Source: Elusimicrobiota bacterium (GTDB lineage: Bacteria > Elusimicrobiota > Elusimicrobia > UBA1565 > UBA9628). Taken from it: a stretch of 32,840 bases of DNA. The notes under the pieces are model-generated. The model was not told the origin of the DNA. It was given only the letters and a program-made list of their open reading frames with translations, and searched no databases. This document shows positions 12,775 through 20,671 of this stretch, piece by piece. Numbering within the stretch: the stretch's first letter is position 1; the number at the start of each line of letters is the position of its first letter. Made by a program: the position numbers and the translations under genes. The DNA lies in assembly GCA_030696455.1 (NCBI GenBank), contig JAUYSH010000040.1, positions 1 to 32,840 of the forward strand, read 5' to 3'.

Positions 12775-15348
12775 ATGAAGCTCGCGGCCCGTTTGCTCCG
12801 GGTCGTCCTGGCGGCGGCCCTGCTGGCTCCGTCATCGGCGTTCGCGCAGGTGCGCGCCTCCGTCCCGGGCGCCTCGGCGGGGGCTCCGATTGTGGTCCCG
12901 TCGTTCGGCGCGGGTCTCTCCGCTCCGTCCGTGACCGCTCCGCCCTTGAGCGCGCCGTCCTTGTCCTTGCCGCCGGTGCTCTCCGCCCCGGCGCTTGTCC
13001 CGTCCGCCGTCTCGCCCGTGCCGTCCGCCCTGCTCGATTCGCCGAAGGCGAATCGGCCGGTCGCGGCCGCCGCCGCAAAGGCGGCGATGCCCGCCGGCGT
13101 CGTGCCCGCGGCCCAGAAGCCCGTGGACCCCCAGTCCCCGGCGAAGCTGGACGCGCTGACCGCCCTGCGCGATATGCCCGCGACGCTCGAGTCCGCCCCC
13201 GCCGCCGCGGGGCGCTTCGACGGCGCGAAGGTCCGCCCCGCGCTCGAGGAGCCCGTCGAGCCGGAGACCGTCACGAGCGAGATCTCCGACCAGAACGTCC
13301 AGGACGACCTCGCCCTGTGGTTCACGCGCAAGCAGAAGGCCGACATCAAGAAGGACCAGGTCTACACGCTCGTGCGGCCGGTCCTCGGCAACGGCTCGCG
13401 CCGCTACTGGGAGAAGTTCGAGGAGAAGGCGAGCCTCGTCATCAAGGTCGGCGGCCAGGGCATGTTCATGTCCCGCGTGACCTACGCCCGCACGGTGCCG
13501 ATCAACCGCATGACGCTCAAGGATTTCGAGGGCGTCTACACCAAGTCGATGCTCCGCGGCAAGACCATCTACAAGCTCCGCGCCAAGCTCATCGCCGAGC
13601 TCAACGAGCGCAACGACCGCACGATGCGCGGCCAGTCCGGCGTCGTGACCCAGCTCTCCGAGGTCCGCGTCGTGCGCGTGCTGCCCTTCGGCCAGGCGCG
13701 CCTGCTGCCCGAGAACAAGGACGAGGACATTTACGCGCCTGTGGCGCGTAAATCCTATACCCTGCCCGCGGCGATGCAGGGCCTCAACCACATGTCCCCC
13801 AAGGTCGTCTTCCTCGACATGCGCCTCTTCCCGGACGGCGTCCCGTACCCGCTCCTCGAGGACATGACCAAGCTGATGAAGGCCGGCATGTACTTCGCGC
13901 TCCTCTCCGACAAGGCCAACGACGCCCCCGGCTCCGTCGAGGAGCAGCTCACGCGCGGCCTCACGATGAAGCAGAAGGACTCCATCTCCCGCTACAAGAT
14001 GGTCGTCCTGTCCGACGACGGCAACGCGCTGCAGTCCTACGACGGAGCCTTCGCGCGCTACCTGCCGTCCCAGCGCTTCGCCAACCAGGAGGTTGAGCTG
14101 ATGCGCTTCGCGGCCAAGCAGCTCGGCCTCGCCGGCGTGATCGCGTCGCACGGCACGGAGTTCATCGCTTCCATCAAGAAGGGGGGGGACGCCGCCGCGG
14201 CGCGGACCGCCCTGCTCGCTCAGATGAAGACCTTGGGCCTGCCGGTCGGGTCCTGGCAGTCGGTCGTCGCCGAGCGCGACGGCAAGACCTCCGTCGTCGT
14301 CCGCCCTCACCATCTGGCCAGCGCCATCCCGCATCTGCTCGAGTCTCTGCGCGAGCAGGAAGGCCTGTACGTCAACCCGAGCGACATCATGACGATCTCC
14401 CGGGACGAGGCCCTCCTCGCGGCCACCAAGGGCTCCTTCCAGCCGTCCAAGCTCCTGGAGGAGCAGGGCGCGGACCTGGCCGACGCGTCCTTGGCCGCGG
14501 TCCTCGGGCCGTACCGCGAGAATCGCCCCGGCGACCTCGCGGCCTCGGCCTCCAAGATCACGAGCTTCATCTACAACCCCGACCGCGTCGGCGGCGGCTT
14601 CAACGGCGGCAGCATCTACATGATGATGGGCCACGTGATGCACGCGGCGTTCAACTGGGCGGTGTGGAAGTACCGCAACGAGGGAGTGTTCCCCTCGGCC
14701 GAAGACACCGTCGCGGCCGCCGAGAGGATCTGGCTGCATGAGGAGTCCGAGCGCACGGGCAAGAACATCGACCGCCCGGGTGAGAACCTGGCCGGCTTCC
14801 ACGAGGTCATGGTGGGGCGCATGCGCACGATGCACGCGGTGACCGCGGATATCCTGAAGGTCTACCCGATCGCCATCGGCACCGAGCTCTCGAACATGCT
14901 CGTGTTCGACAACTACAAGAAGGGCGTGCCCGACAACCGCGACATCCTGCGCCTGATCTTCGACTTCGTCGTGGCGCGCGAGATGCCCGACGGCACGCTC
15001 GAGGTCGCGGTCGTCGACTTCAAGACCGGCCAGACACCGACCTTGCAGAACCTCGAGAAGGACACCCAGGTCCAGCTCTACGACCTGGCGATCCGCAAGA
15101 TGTGGCCGAAGATCTCGGTCCCGTACGGCGCGCTGGGAGAGCGCCGCCCGGTGTCGGACTACAAGATCCGCTTCATCTACCCGTCGGCGGGCTACCAGCC
15201 CCTGCTCAACGAGTGGAGCCGCATCAAGTTCGAGCGCTTCCTGCGCAACGTGATGAACCGCATCCGCAAGCACAACACCCCGCCGGCCCCGAAGCCCGCG
15301 GCGAAGACGAAGCGCAAGCCCAAGGCGAAGGCCGCGACGAAGAAGTAA
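12775..15348 (+). CDS. exported HAD-like / PD-(D/E)XK nuclease protein
   Basis: The 857-residue product has a signal peptide (1-25, ending AFAQ), a Pro/Ala linker to about 160, an unrecognised alpha/beta domain (about 165-325) and a HAD-like segment (D348 in VVFLDMR, S378 in FALLSD). The C-terminal domain (about 590-835) matches RecB/Cas4-type PD-(D/E)XK nucleases. It has S591-x-S593 with Y600-N-P602, G619 and H623 in MGHVMH, D730, then D748-F-K750-T-G (the D-x-K core) and Q765-x(3)-Y769. The order and spacing are those of this superfamily, so nuclease activity is likely. The tail is Lys/Pro/Ala-rich, as in the upstream gene. A signal peptide on a RecB-like nuclease is unusual and points to extracytoplasmic DNA, or to a signal that is not used. 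The gene starts 1 nt after the previous stop and is followed by a clear terminator. Confidence 0.75.
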   Translation: MKLAARLLRVVLAAALLAPSSAFAQVRASVPGASAGAPIVVPSFGAGLSAPSVTAPPLSAPSLSLPPVLSAPALVPSAVSPVPSALLDSPKANRPVAAAAAKAAMPAGVVPAAQKPVDPQSPAKLDALTALRDMPATLESAPAAAGRFDGAKVRPALEEPVEPETVTSEISDQNVQDDLALWFTRKQKADIKKDQVYTLVRPVLGNGSRRYWEKFEEKASLVIKVGGQGMFMSRVTYARTVPINRMTLKDFEGVYTKSMLRGKTIYKLRAKLIAELNERNDRTMRGQSGVVTQLSEVRVVRVLPFGQARLLPENKDEDIYAPVARKSYTLPAAMQGLNHMSPKVVFLDMRLFPDGVPYPLLEDMTKLMKAGMYFALLSDKANDAPGSVEEQLTRGLTMKQKDSISRYKMVVLSDDGNALQSYDGAFARYLPSQRFANQEVELMRFAAKQLGLAGVIASHGTEFIASIKKGGDAAAARTALLAQMKTLGLPVGSWQSVVAERDGKTSVVVRPHHLASAIPHLLESLREQEGLYVNPSDIMTISRDEALLAATKGSFQPSKLLEEQGADLADASLAAVLGPYRENRPGDLAASASKITSFIYNPDRVGGGFNGGSIYMMMGHVMHAAFNWAVWKYRNEGVFPSAEDTVAAAERIWLHEESERTGKNIDRPGENLAGFHEVMVGRMRTMHAVTADILKVYPIAIGTELSNMLVFDNYKKGVPDNRDILRLIFDFVVAREMPDGTLEVAVVDFKTGQTPTLQNLEKDTQVQLYDLAIRKMWPKISVPYGALGERRPVSDYKIRFIYPSAGYQPLLNEWSRIKFERFLRNVMNRIRKHNTPPAPKPAAKTKRKPKAKAATKK
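13035..13055. repeat. 9-bp perfect GAA-loop hairpin inside the nuclease gene
   Basis: The stems are 13035-13043 and 13047-13055 with loop GAA, encoding DSPKANR in the linker. It is homologous in sequence and reading frame to the hairpin at 18259-18277. One stem pair is T-A here and G-C there. Confidence 0.7.
13729..13753. repeat. 11-bp perfect hairpin inside the nuclease gene
   Basis: The stems are 13729-13739 and 13743-13753 with loop TGT. The stretch is locally AT-richer than its surroundings and lies in the linker before the HAD-like domain (about residues 319-327). Confidence 0.6.
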
Positions 15349-15367
15349 TCATCGGTCCGTAGGTTCG

Positions 15368-15398
15368 AAGCCCCGGCGGAGTCCCCGCCGGGGCTTTT
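15368..15398 (+). terminator. Rho-independent terminator of the HAD/nuclease operon
   Basis: A 12-bp perfect GC-rich stem (15368-15379 and 15385-15396) with a 5-nt loop runs into TTTT, 20 nt after the nuclease stop codon. Confidence 0.88.
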
Positions 15399-15440
15399 AT
15401 TTCGGGTTCGTCCTGGACCGAGTCCTCGCTTCATTTTGAC

Positions 15441-15460
15441 GACTGTTTCCGGAAACAGTC
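15441..15460. repeat. 20-bp perfect palindrome, copy 1
   Basis: GACTGTTTCCGGAAACAGTC is a perfect palindrome between the nuclease terminator and the stress operon. Related copies occur at 25804-25823 (one mismatch in the dyad) and 29748-29766. It could be an operator, a protein-bound chromosomal site or a repeat element. Confidence 0.7.
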
Positions 15461-15555
15461 CCTCCGCTTACGGTCCCGTCAATTTTGATTTACCCGCCCG
15501 CCATCGCCGCGCGGCCTTTGCTCATGCCATCCTTTCCGGCAGCGAGGGAGGTCCC

Positions 15556-15951
15556 ATGAAAACTGCCGCCGCGGTCGCCGCCCTGTCGGCCTTGCTGTGC
15601 GCCGGTCCGGCCTTCGGCCAAATCGCGCCGAGCACGGGCGCGGTCTCGATCGCCCCGAGCACCGGCGCCGCGTTCGGAGGCGTCAGCACGGGCGCGATCC
15701 CCGGCGTCCAGGGAAGCACCGCCCCGATGCAAAATCCGGGGCTGACTCCTCCGGGCCTCACGCCTCCCGGCCCGCCGCCTCCCGGGTTGACGCCGCCGGC
15801 CGGGCCCGCGGGTGCCAGCCGCGACACGAATCCGGCCTCCTCCAACCCCAACCTGCCCCTGCCCGGCACGGCCAACCCGAATCTGAGGGCCGCGCCGATG
15901 GTCCCCAACCCGGCCCCGCCGCCGCCGCCAAGGGGAGACGGGACGCCGTGA
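15556..15951 (+). CDS. small exported Pro-rich protein
   Basis: The start at 15556 gives a signal peptide (1-22, ending AFGQ) and has GAGGGAGG about 5 nt upstream; longer frames have neither. The 131-residue product has a short repeat (APSTGA twice, about residues 24-39) and then Gly-Leu-Thr-Pro-Pro repeats and long Pro runs. No fold is expected; it is likely a flexible envelope protein. It is first in a tight operon with DUF3309, SDR and DUF2383 genes (gap of 16 nt to the next). Confidence 0.65.
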   Translation: MKTAAAVAALSALLCAGPAFGQIAPSTGAVSIAPSTGAAFGGVSTGAIPGVQGSTAPMQNPGLTPPGLTPPGPPPPGLTPPAGPAGASRDTNPASSNPNLPLPGTANPNLRAAPMVPNPAPPPPPRGDGTP

Positions 15952-15967
15952 GATTGAGGAGGAAGCC

Positions 15968-16120
15968 ATGAGAAACTTGTTATTGATACTGCTCATCCTC
16001 GCGCTCGTCGGAGCGCTGCCGACCTGGCCCTACAGCTCGGGCTGGGGCTATGGCCCCAGCGGCGGGCTGGGCCTGGTGGTGCTGCTCATCGTCGTGCTCC
16101 TGCTGATGGGCAGGATTTAG
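15968..16120 (+). CDS. DUF3309 small membrane protein
   Basis: The 50-residue product has two hydrophobic helices around the motif ALPTWPYSSGWGYGPSGGLG. This is the hallmark of the DUF3309 family, whose members are nearly all about 50 residues long. An AGGAGG site precedes the start. Function is unknown; in other bacteria such genes sit beside general stress genes, as here. The following SDR gene starts 8 nt after the stop. Confidence 0.88.
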   Translation: MRNLLLILLILALVGALPTWPYSSGWGYGPSGGLGLVVLLIVVLLLMGRI

Positions 16121-16128
16121 GAGGGCTC

Positions 16129-16998
16129 ATGACCACCGCGACCCGTCCCAAGCCGCCGTTTCCCAGGCAGCACCAGCGCAGGCCAGGCCTCGAGGCGAGG
16201 ATGCGGCCGCGGCCCGAGTACCACGCCGCGGAATACCGGCCCGCCGGCAAGCTCAACGGAAAGAGGGCGCTGATCACCGGCGGCGACTCCGGCATCGGCC
16301 GGGCCGTGGCCGTGCTCTACGCCAAGGAGGGAGCCGACGTCGCTCTCCTTTATCTACGCGAGGAGGAGCGCGACGCGAGGGAGACGCAGGCCGCCGTCGA
16401 TGAGGCGGGACGCAAGGCCGTCTTGATCCCCGGGGACATCCGCAGCCCGGAGTTCTGCCGCCGCGCGGTGGAGCGCGCCGTCCGGGAGCTGGGAGGGCTG
16501 GACATCCTGGTCAACAACGCGGCCTTCCAGTCCGGCAAGGAAGAGCTAGGGGAGATTTCGGAGGACGATTGGGACCGGACGTTCCGGACCAACGTCGGCG
16601 CCGTCTTCTCTCTGACGAAGGCCGCGCTGCCTCACTTGAAGCCCGGATCGTCGATCATCAACACCGGCTCCGTGGTCGGGCTGCGCGGCAGCGAGAAGCT
16701 GCTGGATTACGGCGCGACGAAGGGCGCCCTGCACGCGTTCACCAAGTCCCTCGCGCTGAACCTGTCGGACAAGGGCATCCGGGTCAACTGCGTGGCGCCC
16801 GGCCCGGTGTGGACGCCGCTCAACGTCGCCGATAAATCAAGGGAGAAGGTCGCCCATTTCGGGGAAAAGACCCCGATGGGCCGGCCCGCGCAGCCGGAGG
16901 AGGTCGCGCCCGCCTTCGTCTTCTTCGCGTCCAACGCCGATTCGAGCTACATCAGCGGTGAGATCCTCACCTTGCTGGGAGGGGAGACTTTGCCGTGA
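16129..16998 (+). CDS. short-chain dehydrogenase (YghA-type SDR)
   Basis: The 289-residue product is a classical SDR with the N-terminal extension typical of YghA / general-stress-protein-39 type enzymes (RPEYHAAEYRPAGKLNGKRALITG). Cofactor motif TGGDSGIG is at 50-57, NNAA at 129-132, and catalytic S181, Y194 and K198 are all present. It should be a cytoplasmic NAD(P)-dependent oxidoreductase; the substrate is not predictable. GGAGGG just after the DUF3309 stop is the ribosome binding site. Membership of an operon with DUF3309 and a ferritin-like protein suggests oxidative, osmotic or aldehyde stress. Confidence 0.92.
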   Translation: MTTATRPKPPFPRQHQRRPGLEARMRPRPEYHAAEYRPAGKLNGKRALITGGDSGIGRAVAVLYAKEGADVALLYLREEERDARETQAAVDEAGRKAVLIPGDIRSPEFCRRAVERAVRELGGLDILVNNAAFQSGKEELGEISEDDWDRTFRTNVGAVFSLTKAALPHLKPGSSIINTGSVVGLRGSEKLLDYGATKGALHAFTKSLALNLSDKGIRVNCVAPGPVWTPLNVADKSREKVAHFGEKTPMGRPAQPEEVAPAFVFFASNADSSYISGEILTLLGGETLP

Positions 16999-17021
16999 GA
17001 AACCCGTAACGAGGAGAAATC

Positions 17022-17468
17022 ATGCACGACAAGAAGATCGCGATCAAGAATATGAGCGCTCTCGTCAAAGGCGAGCTGGCGGCGGTCGAGACCTACAAAC
17101 AGGCGCTCGACAAGATCGCCCGGCCCGAGGTCGTCGGCCCGGAGCTGCGCGCCATCGAATCGGACCATGAGGAAGCCCTGACCGTGCTCCAGGAGCATAT
17201 GGCGGAGATGGACGCGGTGGCGCCGGTGGATTCCGGCGCGTGGGGGGAGTGGGCCAAGGCCGTCGAGGGTACCGCGGCGGCGTTCGGGGACAAGGCCGCG
17301 ATCAAGGCGCTGAAGGAGGGGGAGGAGCACGGCGTCAACAGCTACGAGAAGGCCCTTCGCGACCGCGAGCTCGACGACGAGATCCGCCAGATCATCCGCT
17401 CGCAGCTGCTGCCCAAGACCAAGGCGCACATCGCGGTGCTCGACGACCTTCTGGTGAAGGCGGGGTAA
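17022..17468 (+). CDS. DUF2383 ferritin-like four-helix protein
   Basis: The 148-residue product is all-helical and fits the DUF2383 (PA2169-like) family. Candidate metal ligands are E18, E23 with Y25, E46-x-x-H49, E101, H103, Y108-E109 and H136, which resembles a ferritin-like di-metal site. Family members are stress-linked and their role is unproven; metal binding here is inference. AGGAGA precedes the ATG, 23 nt after the SDR stop. It is the last gene of the stress operon, followed by a GC hairpin. Confidence 0.82.
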   Translation: MHDKKIAIKNMSALVKGELAAVETYKQALDKIARPEVVGPELRAIESDHEEALTVLQEHMAEMDAVAPVDSGAWGEWAKAVEGTAAAFGDKAAIKALKEGEEHGVNSYEKALRDRELDDEIRQIIRSQLLPKTKAHIAVLDDLLVKAG

Positions 17469-17483
17469 TAAACACCGATCCCA

Positions 17484-17512
17484 GGCCCGCCCGGTCGTGA
17501 TCCGGGCGGGCC
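17484..17512 (+). terminator. GC-rich hairpin after the stress operon
   Basis: An 11-bp perfect stem (17484-17494 and 17502-17512) with a 7-nt loop lies 15 nt after the DUF2383 stop. No T-run follows, so termination may be weak or Rho-assisted. Confidence 0.55.
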
Positions 17513-17522
17513 GGGTCCCAGG

Positions 17523-17593
17523 GGGCCTAGGTCCCTTGTTGCCCGGGCGGGGGCCCGAGGGCCCAAGCGCCGGCGCGGCGCCCGGGTTATCAT
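17523..17593 (+). promoter_or_regulatory. promoter of the MFS-like gene with dyad
   Basis: The dyad GGGCCCGAGGGCCC at 17551-17564 is 23 nt from a -10 TATCAT at 17588-17593, which is 8 nt from the ATG. GGCCTAGGTCCC lies further upstream at about 17523. There is no -35 or ribosome binding site. Confidence 0.5.
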
Positions 17594-17601
17594 CTCTATA
17601 G

Positions 17602-20010
17602 ATGAAGAACACGCGCCGCGTCCTCGCCGTCTTCCTCGCTTTCCTGACCCTCGCGTTCGCCCCTGGTCTTGTCTCCTATGAGGCCGCCGCGCAGGTCATC
17701 AACGGAGCGGGTTCCGCTCGCGCGGGTGGAGTCCCGGTCGTCCCGACGTACGGCGCGAACGGCGCCGGCATCGCTCCTCTCTCGCCCGCGGCGTCTCTCG
17801 CGCCGGGCCTGGTCGGCGGCCTGTCCGCCCCCGCCTTCAATGCTCCCGCCCCGACGCTCTCTCCCGTTTTCGCTCCCGCCGCCCTGACGCCCGGCGCGGC
17901 CCGCGCCGTCGCCGCGGCCATCCCGTCCTTGCCCGCCTCCGCCGTCGCCGCCCAGGCGTTGGGCCCCTCTCTTACGGCGAATGGAAGGGGCACTTCCTCG
18001 CCTTATGGCTCGGTCGCCGCTCAATCGGAAGCCGCCGCGGCTCCGGCCGCCGACGCGAAGGGTCAGCTCGCGCTCGCGGGCGAGCGCCTCTCCGCCGCCG
18101 CCGACGGCGACAAGACCGGCCTCCTCGATTCGTTCTTCACCGGCGCGCGCGCCATCTACGGCCGCCTGACCGGCGGCAATACTGCCTCCGGCTCGATGGT
18201 GGCGCAGCCTTCCGCATCCGCGGTCGTCAACGAGGTTCCCGCGGCCAAGTCCGTCGTCGAGTCGCCGAAGGCGACTCAGCCGACGCCGGTCGCGCTCGTC
18301 GGCACCGGCCTGCAGCCCGGCGACAAGTTCCTCACCGCCCCGGCCGCCGAGGAGAAGCCGCAGGTTCCCGCGCCCGCCCCCGAGGCCGTCGATCCCGCCG
18401 TCGGCGCCAAGGCCATCAAGTGGATGTACATCCAAGACGCGATCAGCATGTCGGTGTTCATCATGACCTCGATCGCCTACCCGATGATCGTGATCCCCGC
18501 CGTCGGCACCGTGACCTTCGGCGTGCTGATGGCCCTCGGGCCCCTGGCCGCGATCGCGCTCGGACCGCTCTCCGGCATGATCGCGACCCGCTTCGCCCCG
18601 CGCGAGGGCCTGGCCATCCTGTCCGGCCTGCGCGCCTTGCTGACCGTCGCCCTGCCCATCATGGCCTTGACCGGCATGATCAGTTTCTGGCCGCTGCTGC
18701 TCGCCTCGATCGCCAACGGCTGGCAGTTCTCGCTGCTGATGACGAGCCGCAGCGCCTACACGCGCCGCTTCGCGATCACCGACCCCAAGCAGACCCGCAG
18801 CTGGCTGCACATCGGCAACCTGACCACGATCGGCTTCTCGATCTACTTCCTGCTCCAGGTCATGCTCGGCTCGATCGGGCAGATCGGCGGGCTCATCGAC
18901 GCGATGAACCCGATGACCCCTTTCTGGATTTCGGCCGCCGTCAACGTCGGCCTCGTCTTCCTCAACTACTGGAAGATCCCCAAGATCGCCAACATCGTGT
19001 CCAACGCCGCCGGCGCCGTGAAGGCCGCGGCCGAGCCGTTCACGAAGAAGGCCGCCGCTTTTGGGAAAAAGTTCTGGAAAGAAATCGCGCTGTTCTCGGG
19101 CACCATCGCCGTGTACGCCTGGGGTCTTCCCTTCGTCCTGCCGGTGATCGGCACGGGCATCGGCTCGCCGCTGTGGATGGCGGCCGCCCTGCTGTTCTGG
19201 ATCTCCCGCACCGAGACCTTCAAGAAGGTGATGTCGACGCCGAAGATCCGCAACGCTCTGCTCCTGTCCGCCCTGGCGGCCGGCCTGATCTATCCCTTCC
19301 AGAACCTCGCGATGCCGCTGATCGCCGCCTCGCTGGGCGCCAAGGCCCTGATCTTCGGGCAGTTGCTCGGCGCGTTCTTCTTCGGCCAGCTGCTGTCCAA
19401 CGCGAGCATGGCCCGCCTGCCCGAGGTCAAGATCCCGTTCACGAGCAAAACGATCGCCGCCGAGCGCCTCCTGCAGGCCGGCGTGCTGACCCTGGCCGCG
19501 ATCTGGGCCGGGGTGCGCCTGTTCCCGGGCAGCCTGCTCGCCGCCGCCGCCGCGGTCGCGATCGGCGCGGCGATCATCGCCGTGACCTCGCGCCTGACCC
19601 ACCGCGGCTGGATCAAGTTCTACGGCATCGGCCTCATGGCCGCCGTCGGCGTCGCCCTGTCATGGGGATTCTTTCCGGGAATTTTCGCTTCCGTGATGCT
19701 GCTCGGCCTGTTCGTCGGCCCGTTCGTCTCGGCGATCACCTCCTACATCAGCGGCAACTCCGACCCCAAGATGGTCTCGCAGACCTTCGGCGTGAGCAGC
19801 TCGCTGTTCAACGCGCTGACCTCTTTCGGCTACGGGCTGATGGCGGCGAGCACGAAGGCGTACGGCGACCCGGCGTTCCCGAGCGCCCTGACGCCGATCA
19901 TCGCGGTCTACGTCGCCGCGGCGATCCTGTTCTTCTTCGCACCTAGATGGCTGCCCGGCCTGCCCGAGAAGAGCCTGCGCTCTCCCGAGCCTAAAAAGCC
20001 CGCCGCGTAA
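17602..20010 (+). CDS. MFS-like transporter with long N-terminal extension
   Basis: The 802-residue product has a signal-like N-terminus (1-31, ending SYEAAAQ, like the ATP-grasp and M50-S8 proteins) and an Ala/Pro-rich segment to about 270. A membrane domain with roughly 12 hydrophobic segments follows (about 275-790). Charged loops such as RFAPREG after the second segment and the paired six-helix arrangement suit the major facilitator fold. No signature identifies a substrate. It resembles the membrane domains of the ATP-grasp and M48 fusions and may be a stand-alone relative. The -10 lies 8 nt before the ATG, so the mRNA is probably leaderless. The linker carries a GAA-loop hairpin at 18259-18277. 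Confidence 0.72.
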   Translation: MKNTRRVLAVFLAFLTLAFAPGLVSYEAAAQVINGAGSARAGGVPVVPTYGANGAGIAPLSPAASLAPGLVGGLSAPAFNAPAPTLSPVFAPAALTPGAARAVAAAIPSLPASAVAAQALGPSLTANGRGTSSPYGSVAAQSEAAAAPAADAKGQLALAGERLSAAADGDKTGLLDSFFTGARAIYGRLTGGNTASGSMVAQPSASAVVNEVPAAKSVVESPKATQPTPVALVGTGLQPGDKFLTAPAAEEKPQVPAPAPEAVDPAVGAKAIKWMYIQDAISMSVFIMTSIAYPMIVIPAVGTVTFGVLMALGPLAAIALGPLSGMIATRFAPREGLAILSGLRALLTVALPIMALTGMISFWPLLLASIANGWQFSLLMTSRSAYTRRFAITDPKQTRSWLHIGNLTTIGFSIYFLLQVMLGSIGQIGGLIDAMNPMTPFWISAAVNVGLVFLNYWKIPKIANIVSNAAGAVKAAAEPFTKKAAAFGKKFWKEIALFSGTIAVYAWGLPFVLPVIGTGIGSPLWMAAALLFWISRTETFKKVMSTPKIRNALLLSALAAGLIYPFQNLAMPLIAASLGAKALIFGQLLGAFFFGQLLSNASMARLPEVKIPFTSKTIAAERLLQAGVLTLAAIWAGVRLFPGSLLAAAAAVAIGAAIIAVTSRLTHRGWIKFYGIGLMAAVGVALSWGFFPGIFASVMLLGLFVGPFVSAITSYISGNSDPKMVSQTFGVSSSLFNALTSFGYGLMAASTKAYGDPAFPSALTPIIAVYVAAAILFFFAPRWLPGLPEKSLRSPEPKKPAA
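18259..18277. repeat. 8-bp GAA-loop hairpin inside the MFS-like gene
   Basis: The stems are 18259-18266 and 18270-18277 with loop GAA, encoding ESPKAT in the linker. Compared with 13035-13055 the stem differs by a compensatory T-A to G-C change (18261 with 18275). Confidence 0.68.
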
Positions 20011-20014
20011 ACGG

Positions 20015-20020
20015 TATAAT
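20015..20020 (+). promoter_or_regulatory. -10 box of the small-gene pair
   Basis: A perfect TATAAT ends 7 nt before the ATG at 20028 and lies just after the MFS stop codon. There is no ribosome binding site, so the mRNA is probably leaderless. The GC-rich dyad of the other promoters is absent here. Confidence 0.65.
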
Positions 20021-20027
20021 CCGCGGC

Positions 20028-20318
20028 ATGCCCGGCCCCAAGATCGCGTCCATCGACTTCGCGCCGCCCGCGGATTGCGCCTCGGGCGACTGCGACCTCA
20101 CGGTCGCCTTCGAGGGCGGAGGCGGGTCCACCTTCAAGGTCGCGACCTATGACCGCGCCGAGTCCTGGATGGCCGCGTCCAAGCGCGGCGCCTGGTGGTC
20201 CGAGCCCGTCCTGTTCGTCTCGAGCCTCGATCCCGCCACCGTGCGCGCCGCGGTGGAGGCGATGGCCGCGGAGATGGGCGGCTACTGGCTGCGCTACTAC
20301 CACCGGAGGAAGTCGTGA
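20028..20318 (+). CDS. small protein of unknown function
   Basis: The 96-residue product has no signal peptide or membrane segment. It looks like a small alpha/beta protein with an early Cys pair (CASGDC, about residues 17-22), a Gly run, Trp-rich WMAASKRGAWW and a basic C-terminus. I do not recognise the family. The perfect -10 box 7 nt upstream and the 4-nt overlap (GTGA) with the next gene support it as coding and as co-translated with that gene. Confidence 0.62.
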   Translation: MPGPKIASIDFAPPADCASGDCDLTVAFEGGGGSTFKVATYDRAESWMAASKRGAWWSEPVLFVSSLDPATVRAAVEAMAAEMGGYWLRYYHRRKS

Positions 20319-20659
20319 GCCCGGTTTCGAGCCCCGTCGGCCACATCGAGCTCACGCACCTGAGCGATTCCGCGCGCCCCGAGCACGCCAGCGCGGTCAT
20401 CGAGGTCTATCTCAAGGACGGACGGCAGTTCACCTTGCTCGCCGCGACGCCGTCCTGGTTCAAGGACGAGCTGCTGCGGCTCGGGCTGAAGTTCTACTAC
20501 GGCCCCGCCGTGCTGTTCCTCAAGAAGCTCGACCTCGCCTCCGCGCGCAAGGCCGCCAAGGACATGATGGTCGAGAACGAGCAGCTCCTCGTCCGCTACG
20601 ACACGCCCCGCCGGACCCTCCCAGACATACTCGCCGCCTTCCGCGCCGCGCATCCTTAA
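20315..20659 (+). CDS. small protein of unknown function, coupled to previous gene
   Basis: I choose the GTG at 20315: it overlaps the previous stop by 4 nt and has GGAGGA at 20305-20310. Earlier starts in this frame run through the upstream gene. The 114-residue product is soluble-looking: an N-terminal beta-rich half (IELTHL, AVIEVYLKDGRQFTLL) and a helical half (about 45-85) with FKDELLRLGLKFYYGPAVLFLKK. No family is recognised. The coupling suggests that the two small proteins form a complex. Confidence 0.65.
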   Translation: MSPVSSPVGHIELTHLSDSARPEHASAVIEVYLKDGRQFTLLAATPSWFKDELLRLGLKFYYGPAVLFLKKLDLASARKAAKDMMVENEQLLVRYDTPRRTLPDILAAFRAAHP

Positions 20660-20671
20660 GCAGTTCAAATA

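Noticed and set aside
15436-15555. N-terminal extension of the Pro-rich exported protein
   Set aside because: It reads through the palindrome region, has no ribosome binding site and would bury the signal peptide.
15556-17468. Stress-type operon as a novel system
   Set aside because: DUF3309, YghA-type SDR and DUF2383 genes are commonly found together in stress loci; only the Pro-rich first gene is unfamiliar.
20195-20659. Longer version of the second small gene starting at 20195
   Set aside because: The extension overlaps most of the upstream gene out of frame and lacks a ribosome binding site; GTG 20315 has one and overlaps the stop by 4 nt.
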